Shown here: piece after piece, positions 28,493 to 38,093 of the stretch
Layout: the number at the start of each line of letters is the position of its first letter
Numbering within the stretch: position 1 is the first letter of the stretch
NCBI GenBank assembly: GCA_002786225.1
Contig: PEQN01000003.1
Location: forward strand, 124,001-188,000
DNA from: Leptospira sp.
GTDB lineage: Bacteria; Spirochaetota; Leptospiria; Leptospirales; Leptospiraceae
Direction of reading: 5' to 3'
DNA length: 64,000 nucleotides
Position numbers and translations under genes: made by a program
Notes under the pieces: generated by a model
What the model saw: only the letters and a program-made list of their open reading frames with translations
What the model was told of the DNA's origin: nothing
The model's database searches: none

Positions 28493-29461
28493 ATGATTCA
28501 AGATATAGATGCTTCCCATTTACACTTTTTGTCCCAAGAAGAATCAAAAAATTCTAAAAAATCCTTACTTATTTCTATGGGAATTTCTATTCTTATTTTC
28601 ATTGTAGAAATCTATGGTGCCTACAAGAGCAATTCATTATCCTTGCTTACAGATGCTTTTCACATTGTTACTGATATTCTCGCTCATACGATAAGTCTAA
28701 TCGCCGTTAATGTATCTTTGCGAAATCGAACAATGAAGTATACCTTTGGATTTCTTAGAATTGAAATCATTGCTGCCTTTATCAATGCACTTTTATTAGT
28801 TTTCTTGTGTGGATTTTTACTTTTTGAAACTTTCGAAAGAATTATGGAACAACACACGGTTCATGCCAGAGAAATGTTAATTTACAGTTTGATAGGTTTA
28901 TTCTTCAATTCTCTTTCTGCTTTGGTCTTATTCAATGTTTCTAAATCTACCATCAATTTAAAATCGGCTTATGTTCATGTTATTGGAGATTTGCTCGGGA
29001 CAGTATCTGTAGTACTGGGTGCAATTATTATTCAAATATTTGAAATTCAATGGATAGATACTCTTTTCAGCTTTTTCATTATTCTAATCATTGGAAAAGC
29101 AACATATGGTTTAATAAATGATTCCATCAAAAGTTTAATGGAATCCTCCCCAGACACACATAAATTAGAACATATTCTGTCAGATGTGAAAGCTAACAAT
29201 AAAGTCAGCAAAATCATATCCTTCCACCATTGGAGTCTTACGAATGGGGTGGAATGCATTAACCTAAGATTAATGCTAAAAGAAAAGTCTTCTTGGGAAG
29301 TTGTAGTAACTGCTACACATAAACTTCTAAAAGAAAAATATGGAATTACTCATGTAAATGTTGAGACCACTACCAAAGAATCAGAAGCCTTAATCAAATC
29401 CATAAAGATTAATAGAGATGCCATTCACATACATGGTGGGCATGGTCATCACCATCATTAA
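28493..29461 (+). CDS. Cation diffusion facilitator, zinc type
   Basis: 322 residues with six membrane helices. The metal-site motifs DAFHIVTD (helix 2, near residue 55) and HVIGDLLG (helix 5, near 161) both have the HxxxD arrangement of zinc-exporting ZnT/ZitB proteins. A cytoplasmic ferredoxin-like domain follows, and the C-terminus ends in a His-rich tail, IHGGHGHHHH, that could bind metal. It likely exports Zn (or Cd/Co) by proton exchange. It is divergent from mgtE. Confidence 0.92.
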   Translation: MIQDIDASHLHFLSQEESKNSKKSLLISMGISILIFIVEIYGAYKSNSLSLLTDAFHIVTDILAHTISLIAVNVSLRNRTMKYTFGFLRIEIIAAFINALLLVFLCGFLLFETFERIMEQHTVHAREMLIYSLIGLFFNSLSALVLFNVSKSTINLKSAYVHVIGDLLGTVSVVLGAIIIQIFEIQWIDTLFSFFIILIIGKATYGLINDSIKSLMESSPDTHKLEHILSDVKANNKVSKIISFHHWSLTNGVECINLRLMLKEKSSWEVVVTATHKLLKEKYGITHVNVETTTKESEALIKSIKINRDAIHIHGGHGHHHH

Positions 29462-29464
29462 AAG

Positions 29465-30394
29465 TTAATCTTCAGTTGGTAATAGAATTTTAAAAAGTTC
29501 CCATTCAGAATAATTTTTAATTTCAGGTAAATAGTTTTGTAGAGGTTCAACTAAAAGCGAGGCCCATTTTAAATCTTTAGAATTTAACGTAAATCTGGAT
29601 TGATTCTTTAATCTATCTATGATAGCTGTTATCTCATTTTCAAAATTTTCAATAAGTAGATTTAATTCACTAGGAATAGACTTTTCTTTTCGTATTCTAT
29701 CTATGAATCCTAGCAAAATAATTTGAAATGAAAACATTTCTAGAATACGTAAAGATTTCGCATGTTCATTGTATTGAATGTCTAACTTTATTAATTTTGA
29801 TTCAGGAATTTGATGGAAGTGGATTTCTGCGTGAGTTGCCTCTCTTGCATAATTTAAATCAAAGGGATTTATCTCTAAACCCGCTGTATTTAAAGGAAGT
29901 AAAAATGCTTCATAATTTAGTTGAATTTTAGCTACGATCAGATAATAATCAGGATTTCTACCGTTCGTAGCAAATCCTTTAGATCCAACTAACACTCTTT
30001 CGTTATTGATCTCCAAGAAGGTAGTCTTCATATTTTTGAGTCTTCCCTTCCATCCCTTTTCGGAGACCGCCATAGAGAAGATTTTATTTCCATCACACAA
30101 TTGATTTAAGAATTCTATTTTATTCGAAATTCCTAATATATTTCCACATAGATTAACTTCTGGCATAGCAGAAAGAGCAACTCCCAATCCAATAGGATGC
30201 ATTGCCAGTGCTCTGATTTGATTTAAGAAATCAATATACTCTAAGACTTCGTTAGTCTTTAAATGCTGAAAGAATCTTCTTTCGGCTAATATTGGAGAAA
30301 ATTCTTTAAAAGTGGAATAAACATTTTTATTTTCGAAAGATTTGAATTTTGTAAAATAAAATTCACGATGCTCATCCAAAGAAATGTAAATCAT
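29465..30394 (-). CDS. Divergent acyl-CoA-dehydrogenase-like protein
   Basis: 309 residues, not a standard family member. The middle (about 110-170) resembles the acyl-CoA dehydrogenase beta domain: FSMAVSEKGWKGRLKNM, then VLVGSKGFATNGRNPDYYL, matching the pattern TE..GSD..T and L.G.K.F.TNG..AD. The region after about 215 is helical. The usual catalytic glutamate region and the C-terminal FAD-binding parts are not recognisable, and it is shorter than the usual 380 residues. Its first four bases overlap the uvrA stop, so it is translated with uvrA. Confidence 0.6.
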   Translation of the reverse strand: MIYISLDEHREFYFTKFKSFENKNVYSTFKEFSPILAERRFFQHLKTNEVLEYIDFLNQIRALAMHPIGLGVALSAMPEVNLCGNILGISNKIEFLNQLCDGNKIFSMAVSEKGWKGRLKNMKTTFLEINNERVLVGSKGFATNGRNPDYYLIVAKIQLNYEAFLLPLNTAGLEINPFDLNYAREATHAEIHFHQIPESKLIKLDIQYNEHAKSLRILEMFSFQIILLGFIDRIRKEKSIPSELNLLIENFENEITAIIDRLKNQSRFTLNSKDLKWASLLVEPLQNYLPEIKNYSEWELFKILLPTED

Positions 30395-33261
30395 AACTTC
30401 TTCTTTGCTACTTTTTTAACAACAGGACGACTACTTCCTTCCGATTCTAAAATTGCTTTCAAGTAGATTCCAGTGAAAGAATTCTTGACTTGGGCTATTT
30501 CTTCAGGTGTTCCCGTTGCGAGCACCTCACCTCCACCATCTCCACCTTCAGGGCCAATGTCAATGATATGATCGGCAGATTTTATTACATCTAGGTTGTG
30601 TTCTATGATTACCATAGAGTTTCCTTTGTCAACTAATGAGTGCAATACGTTCATTAGTTTTTGGATATCATCAAAATGAAGACCAGTTGTAGGTTCATCT
30701 AAAATATAAAGAGTCTTACCAGTTGGTCGTTTCGCTAGTTCAGTAGAAAGTTTGATACGTTGTGCTTCTCCTCCTGAAAAAGTAGTTGCAGGTTGTCCTA
30801 AGGTGATATAGCCCAAACCCACTTCCATTAAGGTTTCTAACTTTCGTCTCGCAGAAGGAATATTTTCAAAAAAAACAACTGCATCTTCTACCGTCATTTC
30901 TAGAATTTCATTAATGTTTTTACCCTTAAACTTAACTTCTAAGGTTTCTCTATTGTATCTCTTTCCCTTGCAGACATCACAGGTAACATATACATCAGGG
31001 AGAAAGTGCATTTCAATTTTCAATATACCATCCCCTTGGCATTTTTCACAGCGACCTCCTGCTACATTGAAGCTAAATCGTCCAGGATCATATCCTCTTA
31101 GTTTTGCTTCTTCCAGATTAGAAAAAAGTTCTCGAATAGGTGTAAACAGACCTGTGTAAGTTGCAGGATTAGAACGAGGTGTTCTACCTATGGGTGACTG
31201 ATCTATATTAATAATTTTGTCAATATTTTCTATACCAGTAATTTTCTTATGTTTACCTGCTATGGTTTTCGTTCTCATGATATCATGAGCTAGTTTATTA
31301 TAAAGTATTTCATTTACTAAGGTTGACTTTCCCGATCCAGAAACGCCTGTTACAACAACCATCATTCCCAAGGGAAATTCAACATCAAGATTCTTTAAAT
31401 TATTATGTGTAGCCGACCAGATTTTTAAGCTAGCACCATTGCCTTGTCTTCGTATCTCAGGTCTTGAAATAAATTTCTCACCCTTAAGGTAAGCTCCTGT
31501 TGTGGAACGAGGATTCTTTTTTATTTCCTCTGGTGTACCAAAGGCAACAATTGAACCTCCATGCACTCCTGCACCTGGTCCCATATCTAAAATAAAATCC
31601 GCCTCTTCCATGGTCTCTTTATCATGTTCAACAACAATAACCGTATTGCCTAAATTTTTGAGATTCTTTAATGTATTGATCAGCTTAGTATTATCTCTTT
31701 GGTGCAAACCTATAGAAGGTTCATCCAGAACATACATAACCCCCATAAGCTGAGATCCAATTTGGGATGCGAGTCGAATGCGCTGCATCTCACCACCTGA
31801 CAAAGTAGAGGCAGATCTTGAAACATTTAAATAGCCAACTCCAACATCCTTTAGAAATGTTAATCTTTGATTTATTTCTTTTAAAATGGGTTCTGAAATA
31901 GGAATATTAGAACCTTCGAATACTAAATTTTTGGAAAATAGCAATGCCTTTTCTATAGACATTTCGGTAAATCCATCTATGCCGAGGTTGTTAATTTTAA
32001 CAGCGAGTGCTCCTGGACTGAGTCGCTTACCATTGCATTCTGGACATACATGATTGGTCATAAAGCCTTCATACCATTGTCTCATGCTATCAGATTTGGT
32101 TTCTTTGTATCTCCGGGAAAGATTAGGAATCACTCCTTCAAAATTTCTAGAGAATTCAAAATGCGAATTTTCTTTGCGAAAATCATAATCAATCTTGATG
32201 GATTCATCTCCATAGAGTATCACCTCTTGGACTTTACGAGACAGTTTATTCCATGGAGTGGTGGGATTGAATTTTAATTTTTTGGATAATGCCTCAAGAG
32301 TTGCCATAAACCAATAGCTGTTCGATTTTGCACCACCCCAGGCTTCAATTGCCCCTTCGACTAAACTTAAATTCTCATCAGAAATAATAAGATTTTCATC
32401 AAATTCAAGTAAGCTGCCAAGACCATCACAATTCTTACAAGCTCCATGAGGTGAATTGAATGAAAATAGACGAGGGCTTAATTCGGGAAGAGTCACATCA
32501 TCACAATTAGGACAAGCTAACTTTTGTGAAAATACATGATCTGTTTTTTCATCATGAATAACAACTACACCGTCCGACTGCTTTAATGCCGTTTCCACTG
32601 AATCAGAAAGTCTAGAGTCTATACCATCTTTAACAACGACTCGGTCAACTATGATATCTAAATCTGTTTTAAAGGTTTTCTTTAATATGATTTCTTCATC
32701 TAGCGTTTTAATTTCCCCATTGATTCTCACTCTTTGAAAACCATCTTTTCTTGCTTTGTCTAGAATATCCTTATGTTCACCTTTCTTTTGTCTTAGAATA
32801 GGAGCCAATACTTGAAGCTTAGAACCTACTGGAAATAATTTAATCCTATCTAAAATTTGATCAACCGATAAAGTTGAAATTTTTGTTCCACACTTTGGAC
32901 AATGAGGAATCCCAACTCTGGCGTAAAGTAAACGCAAGTAATCGTATACTTCTGTTACAGTTCCAACTGTAGACCTTGGATTTCTAGCGGTAGTCTTTTG
33001 TTCTATAGATATGGCTGGACTTAGGCCTTCGATCAGATCGACATCTGGCTTTTCCATTTGACCAAGAAATTGACGCGCATAACTAGAAAGACTTTCTACA
33101 TATCTCCTTTGACCTTCCGCATAAATAGTATCGAAGGCTAATGAGGATTTCCCTGACCCAGAAAGACCTGTAATGACGACCATTTTGTCTCTTGGAATAT
33201 CGATATCGATATTTTTTAAATTGTGCTCTCTAGCTCCGCGTATTTTTAAAAATCCTGCCAC
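30391..33261 (-). CDS. uvrA: Excinuclease ABC subunit A
   Basis: 956 residues, full-length UvrA, the damage-recognising ATPase of nucleotide excision repair. Walker A motifs are GLSGSGKSS (residues 32-40) and GVSGSGKST (about 640). There are two ABC signatures, [14 protein letters not shown] and [15 protein letters not shown]. Zinc-binding cysteine pairs include CPKCG, CPNCD with CKNCDG, and CEKCQG with CDVCKG. The start is GTG, eight bases after GAGG. The C-terminus ends in a Lys-rich tail. Confidence 0.98.
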   Translation of the reverse strand: MAGFLKIRGAREHNLKNIDIDIPRDKMVVITGLSGSGKSSLAFDTIYAEGQRRYVESLSSYARQFLGQMEKPDVDLIEGLSPAISIEQKTTARNPRSTVGTVTEVYDYLRLLYARVGIPHCPKCGTKISTLSVDQILDRIKLFPVGSKLQVLAPILRQKKGEHKDILDKARKDGFQRVRINGEIKTLDEEIILKKTFKTDLDIIVDRVVVKDGIDSRLSDSVETALKQSDGVVVIHDEKTDHVFSQKLACPNCDDVTLPELSPRLFSFNSPHGACKNCDGLGSLLEFDENLIISDENLSLVEGAIEAWGGAKSNSYWFMATLEALSKKLKFNPTTPWNKLSRKVQEVILYGDESIKIDYDFRKENSHFEFSRNFEGVIPNLSRRYKETKSDSMRQWYEGFMTNHVCPECNGKRLSPGALAVKINNLGIDGFTEMSIEKALLFSKNLVFEGSNIPISEPILKEINQRLTFLKDVGVGYLNVSRSASTLSGGEMQRIRLASQIGSQLMGVMYVLDEPSIGLHQRDNTKLINTLKNLKNLGNTVIVVEHDKETMEEADFILDMGPGAGVHGGSIVAFGTPEEIKKNPRSTTGAYLKGEKFISRPEIRRQGNGASLKIWSATHNNLKNLDVEFPLGMMVVVTGVSGSGKSTLVNEILYNKLAHDIMRTKTIAGKHKKITGIENIDKIINIDQSPIGRTPRSNPATYTGLFTPIRELFSNLEEAKLRGYDPGRFSFNVAGGRCEKCQGDGILKIEMHFLPDVYVTCDVCKGKRYNRETLEVKFKGKNINEILEMTVEDAVVFFENIPSARRKLETLMEVGLGYITLGQPATTFSGGEAQRIKLSTELAKRPTGKTLYILDEPTTGLHFDDIQKLMNVLHSLVDKGNSMVIIEHNLDVIKSADHIIDIGPEGGDGGGEVLATGTPEEIAQVKNSFTGIYLKAILESEGSSRPVVKKVAKKKL

Positions 33262-33342
33262 AATCTTTTCCTCTTATTCCAATCTGTTTTACAGTAGCTT
33301 TCTGGAAACCTTTTTCGCATGCTATCTTAAGAGGTTTTAGTC

Positions 33343-35109
33343 TTGAGATATATTTTTTCCCTTATATTACTTCCTATTCGTTTGATTATTCTTTTTTATT
33401 ATTATCTAAGAAATGCCCTAGCGAAAGGAAATCATGTGTATCTTGAAATTCCTCCCTCCTTCACTGAGTCGCAGAAAAGTTTTCTGATTCGTAAAATTCA
33501 AGGAGAGGCAGATTATCCTTTTTATATTGATTTTATTTCTAATTTAACTTTAATTCGTAAGGATACTAGGGTAAAATATCTTAGTCTTCTTATTCCCAAA
33601 ATGGATTTAGGATTCTCTGAAATTCAAACTATTTATAATGAATTAGAAAGAATCAAGAAAAATGGGGTCAGTCTATTTGGATATAGTGAGGAAGGTGATC
33701 TTAAATCCTTGTTCTTACTTTCAATTTGTGACAAAAGATACAGTTCTGCAACTTCAGAATTTAACTCTATCCTCCCTTCTATTGATTCCATGTTCTTTGG
33801 GGAACTTGCTAAAAAATGGAAGGTAAAAGTAGATGTCTTTAAATCAGGAGCTTATAAATCTTTTGGCGAGATCTTTACTAGAAGGAACTTTTCTAAGGAA
33901 GCTAAATCAAATCTTAGTATTCTAATCCAAGATTTGAGAAATGAAATTATTTCTCCTATCCAAAATAATTCTAGCTTAAATGAAAAAATTCTACAAAAAC
34001 CAATCTTAAATTCAGAATATCTATATGAAATAAAATTCTTTAATGGATTATTAGAATATGATGATTTTAAATCAAATTACCAATTTACAAATTTAGATGA
34101 ACTATTAAAACTAAATGAAAATAATTTAGAAAAACTACACGAAGACAAACAATCTAAACCAAATTCTAAAATTTTGACTCTCAAATCTATAGAGATTCGG
34201 GATAAAATTAAAAATTTCAAATTATTAATGATAAAGAAATCTATTATTGCAATTTTACCTATGAATGGAGAAATATCAGAAGGAGATAAAAATGATCCTG
34301 AGTTGAAATCAGGTGTTATAGAAAGACATTCAACGATTAAAATACTAAATGAATTAAAAGAAAATAAAAATATCAAAGCATTGGTTTTACATATAGACTC
34401 ACCTGGAGGATCAGCTATAGATTCAGAAAAAATATATATGGCATTAAAATCTTTCGATAAAAAAATTCCCGTGTATACCTATATTTCAAATACTTGTGCA
34501 TCTGGAGGATATTACATAGCATGCAGCTCTCGCAAAATTTTTTCTAACTCCATTGGAATTGTCGGAAGTATAGGAACTATCATGATGAGATTTGATTTAG
34601 AGGGTCTTTACAAAAAATTTGGAATCTTTAAAGATAGGATAGGATTTTACCCTCACAGAGAAATTTTTACAGAATCTGGAAGTTTATCTAAAGAATCTCA
34701 AAATTTCTTGAATCAAGAAATACAAAGAGTTGAAAGTTTATTCATAAAGAGAGTCTCTGAATCCAGAAATTTAGATAAATACATTTTTGAAAAAATGGGA
34801 GGCGGTCGAGTGTTTTCTCCAAGTAAATTCATTGATAAGAAATTTATTGATAAGAAAATATCTTTTATTGAATGTTTGGAAGAAATAAAAGAAGAGTTAT
34901 CTTTGAAATACGCTAAAATAAATTATTTAGCACCTAATTATAACTTAAAGATCGCACTTAGGAAATCTATACCATTCTTGAAATTGTTTTCTGATTTTGA
35001 GTATAGATCTCTTTTGAAAAAATTGATAGGATTAAATCAAAGAAATTCTAAAATTGAAATATATTTTTTAAATCCTTTAATTCCAAGTATTAAAAACTTT
35101 ATAAAATAA
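33343..35109 (+). CDS. sppA: Signal peptide peptidase SppA, 67K type (S49)
   Basis: 588 residues, the long two-domain form. An N-terminal membrane anchor (about 3-22) precedes the first S49 domain with the proposed catalytic lysine in SGAYKSFGEIFTRRNF near residue 171. The second domain has HIDSPGGSAIDSE, the catalytic serine in CASGGYYIACS near 387, and NSIGIVGSIGT. It degrades leftover signal peptides in the membrane. The start is TTG at 33343, eight bases after AGAGG. The gene is very AT-rich towards its 3' end. Confidence 0.9.
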   Translation: MRYIFSLILLPIRLIILFYYYLRNALAKGNHVYLEIPPSFTESQKSFLIRKIQGEADYPFYIDFISNLTLIRKDTRVKYLSLLIPKMDLGFSEIQTIYNELERIKKNGVSLFGYSEEGDLKSLFLLSICDKRYSSATSEFNSILPSIDSMFFGELAKKWKVKVDVFKSGAYKSFGEIFTRRNFSKEAKSNLSILIQDLRNEIISPIQNNSSLNEKILQKPILNSEYLYEIKFFNGLLEYDDFKSNYQFTNLDELLKLNENNLEKLHEDKQSKPNSKILTLKSIEIRDKIKNFKLLMIKKSIIAILPMNGEISEGDKNDPELKSGVIERHSTIKILNELKENKNIKALVLHIDSPGGSAIDSEKIYMALKSFDKKIPVYTYISNTCASGGYYIACSSRKIFSNSIGIVGSIGTIMMRFDLEGLYKKFGIFKDRIGFYPHREIFTESGSLSKESQNFLNQEIQRVESLFIKRVSESRNLDKYIFEKMGGGRVFSPSKFIDKKFIDKKISFIECLEEIKEELSLKYAKINYLAPNYNLKIALRKSIPFLKLFSDFEYRSLLKKLIGLNQRNSKIEIYFLNPLIPSIKNFIK

Positions 35110-35185
35110 ATTTCTCATTATTGTTGAAGAATATATCAAGAATTGAATTATTGAACAATAAGAAAGAGTGAAATAATTTATTTCT

Positions 35186-35191
35186 TATAAT
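35186..35191 (+). promoter_or_regulatory. Perfect -10 box (TATAAT) just upstream of the histidine kinase ATG
   Basis: TATAAT ends seven bases before the ATG at 35199, so the transcript would start at the start codon. There is no Shine-Dalgarno. A perfect palindrome TTATTG-AA-CAATAA lies at 35148-35161, and a related half-site TTATTGTT at 35118-35125. No consensus -35 is seen at 17 bases. Confidence 0.35.
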
Positions 35192-35198
35192 TTTCAAT

Positions 35199-38069
35199 AT
35201 GAGTATTAAAATATTTCGTCTATTAAAACCCAGCCTATGGATTCTATTCATTTTAGCTATTCTAGCGCTTTTATCTTTTTCTTTTTTTATATGGTCTGAC
35301 AATCAAACAAAAATTCTAACTGAAAATAGAATAAAATCCCTTGAAATAGCGAATGAAATTGTAGCAACTAATGATGAACTAACTAGACTTTCTAGAAATT
35401 ATATTGCTACAAACGAAAAGATATTCAAAGAAGATTATATATCTATCCTTTCAATTAATAATGGTGAGCGCCCTCGCCCACTCAATTACCATGTTTCCCA
35501 TTGGAATTTTAGAGATACAGATAAACAAGACTTAGAATCTAAATTAATTTCATTCGAAGAAAGAGTTCAATTAGTTGATTTTACAGACAATGAATTACAA
35601 ATCATTCATAATATAACTTCCATTTCCAAGGATATCCAAAATATAGAAAAGAAAAGTTTTACCCTCTTTGAAGAAAAAAGCTTAAAGAGAGAGGCTGCAT
35701 TAGATTTACTTTTCAATAAAAATTATAGAAACCTAAGAAGTAACTTAATGGTTCTTGCTCAAAATTTATGCAAAAGTATAGAAAATAGAACTAAGCCAAA
35801 TATCGAATATTGGAAGAAGATAACAGATATATTGAGGATTTTATTCTTAATTCTTATCCTAAGTCTATTTATAATCATGTTATTATCATATTTTAATTTA
35901 AGATCTATATTAGGAGGAGACCCTAACTTAGTTTATAAAACTATTGAAAGTATTGGAAATGGAAATTTTAATACAGAAATACATTTAAAAGAAGGAACTA
36001 ATTTTAGTATACTTAAATGGCTTTCATTAATGCAAGGGAAACTTTCCTTTGCAAATTTAGAAAGAACCGAATTTGAAAAAACCCTTATTATTAAAGAAAA
36101 ATTCATTAGATGGGTTACGGATGTTTTTCCAGGAATGCTTGGTTATTGGAATAAAGATTTAATTTGTGTTTATGCAAACACGAATTATCTTGAATGGTTT
36201 GGCAAAAGTAATAAGGTGGTGGTTGGCTCTCATCTTAAAGATGTACTAACAGAGGAAATATATAACTTAAATTTAGAATATATCAATGATGTTTTTAAAG
36301 GTAGAAATGTTCAATTTGAAAGGAAAATTAAAAAAGTTGATGGAACTATAGGTTTTACTTTAGCTCATTATATCCCGGATATGAATGAGGAGGGAAACGT
36401 AGAAGGATTCTTAGCAGTAGTAACGGATATAACAAAAATAAAAGAAATTGACTTAACTTTAGAAAGAAATCAAAAACATTTAGAATATGTATTAGATAAT
36501 TTAATAACTGGAATAGTTCAAATTAATATTGTTGGAGAAATAATTTACGCAAATCATGCTTCTGAAATCATACTCAACATCAAAAGAAATGCGATATCGG
36601 GCTTGTATTATAATAGTAAAGCTTGGAAACAAATAGATGAATTCAATAATCCCTATCCACCAGAAAAACTTCCTTTAGCTATAGCCTTAAAAGAAAATAG
36701 GATTGTTTCAAACATTGAACATGGTATCATAGATGAGAATGGAAATTGGAAATGGTTGATAGTTAATGCCTATCCTATATATGATTCGAATTCAAATTTA
36801 ACGGGAGCTATAGCTAATTTTATTGATATTACAAAAAGAAAACTAGGTGAGAGATCATTAATGCAAGCAAAAGAAATAGCTGATTCTGCGAGTAATGCTA
36901 AATCAGAATTTCTTGCTAATATGAGCCATGAAATTCGAACTCCCTTAAATGCAATTATAGGTTTCTCTGATCTTATAGCTGATACTAAGTTAAATGAAGA
37001 ACAAAGTCTATATGTGAACTTGATTCAACAGTCATCAATATCATTGCGAAATTTAATCAATAACATATTAGATTTCTCTAAAATAGAGGCAGGAAAATAT
37101 GAATTGGATATCCAAAAAATTGATTTAAAAAAATTCATTCATCAAACTATTGATTTAATACGTTACCAAATTGTTGAAAAAAACTTAAATTTAATTCAGG
37201 ATATCAATCTAAAAGAAAATACATACTTTTATACCGACGAATTAAAATTAAGACAAATTCTTTTAAATCTATTCAGTAATTCCATTAAATTTACAGAAAA
37301 AGGATTCATAAAATTAATAATTAATGAAGAAAAAATAGAGAATACCAAAAAAGAAAAAATGTTAATTTTTATAGTTGAAGACTCAGGAATAGGAATTCCA
37401 AAAGATAAACATAAAGAAATATTTGAAGCATTCACTCAAGCTGACTCCTCTACAACAAGAAAATATGGTGGAACTGGTCTAGGATTAACAATATGTAATA
37501 AAATTCTAACAATATTTAACTCTAAATTAGAAGTCATAAGTGAAGAAAATTTTGGCAGTAAATTTACATTTAAAATAAGAGCTCAATTTGAAAGTCATCG
37601 ATTGGATAATTACAGTGAAGAATTATTGCCTTCCACTATTGGAAATTTCAATAACAAAACTTTTCAAGTCTCAGCAAATAAACTTGATTTAAACAAACAA
37701 TTCAAAATACTAATAGCCGAAGACAATATAATTAATATGTTATTAACCAAATCTATCATTCAAAAAAAGCTACCCCTTGCTATAATTTTTGAAGCAGAAA
37801 ACGGAAAATTAGCTTTAGATATTTATAAACGAGAAAAACCTGATTTAATTTTTATGGATTTACAAATGCCTGAAATGAATGGTTATGAAGTTACAAGTGC
37901 AATACGTACGGTAGTAAATGATAACAAAACACCTATAATTGCATTAACGGCTGATAATTTTTTATCAGATAGAGAAAAGTGTTTGAAATTAGGAATGAAT
38001 GATTTTATTGGCAAACCTATAGAAACAAACACCTTAGAAAACTCCCTAAAAAAATGGCTGAAAAATTAA
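35199..38069 (+). CDS. Membrane-bound PAS hybrid sensor histidine kinase/response regulator
   Basis: 956 residues. Membrane helices near 13-33 and 209-231 bracket a periplasmic sensor region. Two PAS domains follow (about 300-425 and 430-550), then HisKA with the phosphoacceptor His577 in FLANMSHEIRTPLNAII. The ATPase domain has NLFSNSIKFTEKG, GIGIPKDK and GGTGLGLTI. A C-terminal receiver has Asp887 in MDLQMPEMNGYEV. All catalytic residues look intact. No partner regulator or phosphotransfer protein is adjacent, so the target is unknown. Confidence 0.93.
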   Translation: MSIKIFRLLKPSLWILFILAILALLSFSFFIWSDNQTKILTENRIKSLEIANEIVATNDELTRLSRNYIATNEKIFKEDYISILSINNGERPRPLNYHVSHWNFRDTDKQDLESKLISFEERVQLVDFTDNELQIIHNITSISKDIQNIEKKSFTLFEEKSLKREAALDLLFNKNYRNLRSNLMVLAQNLCKSIENRTKPNIEYWKKITDILRILFLILILSLFIIMLLSYFNLRSILGGDPNLVYKTIESIGNGNFNTEIHLKEGTNFSILKWLSLMQGKLSFANLERTEFEKTLIIKEKFIRWVTDVFPGMLGYWNKDLICVYANTNYLEWFGKSNKVVVGSHLKDVLTEEIYNLNLEYINDVFKGRNVQFERKIKKVDGTIGFTLAHYIPDMNEEGNVEGFLAVVTDITKIKEIDLTLERNQKHLEYVLDNLITGIVQINIVGEIIYANHASEIILNIKRNAISGLYYNSKAWKQIDEFNNPYPPEKLPLAIALKENRIVSNIEHGIIDENGNWKWLIVNAYPIYDSNSNLTGAIANFIDITKRKLGERSLMQAKEIADSASNAKSEFLANMSHEIRTPLNAIIGFSDLIADTKLNEEQSLYVNLIQQSSISLRNLINNILDFSKIEAGKYELDIQKIDLKKFIHQTIDLIRYQIVEKNLNLIQDINLKENTYFYTDELKLRQILLNLFSNSIKFTEKGFIKLIINEEKIENTKKEKMLIFIVEDSGIGIPKDKHKEIFEAFTQADSSTTRKYGGTGLGLTICNKILTIFNSKLEVISEENFGSKFTFKIRAQFESHRLDNYSEELLPSTIGNFNNKTFQVSANKLDLNKQFKILIAEDNIINMLLTKSIIQKKLPLAIIFEAENGKLALDIYKREKPDLIFMDLQMPEMNGYEVTSAIRTVVNDNKTPIIALTADNFLSDREKCLKLGMNDFIGKPIETNTLENSLKKWLKN

Positions 38070-38093
38070 CGAACAATCAGGTTCCATAGTTTT

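Noticed and set aside
33288..33298. LexA-like box CTGT-AAA-ACAG (minus strand) upstream of uvrA
   Set aside because: Spacing is three bases rather than the eight of the E. coli box, and it does not match the TTTG-N5-CAAA type that I recall for Leptospira; too short to claim.
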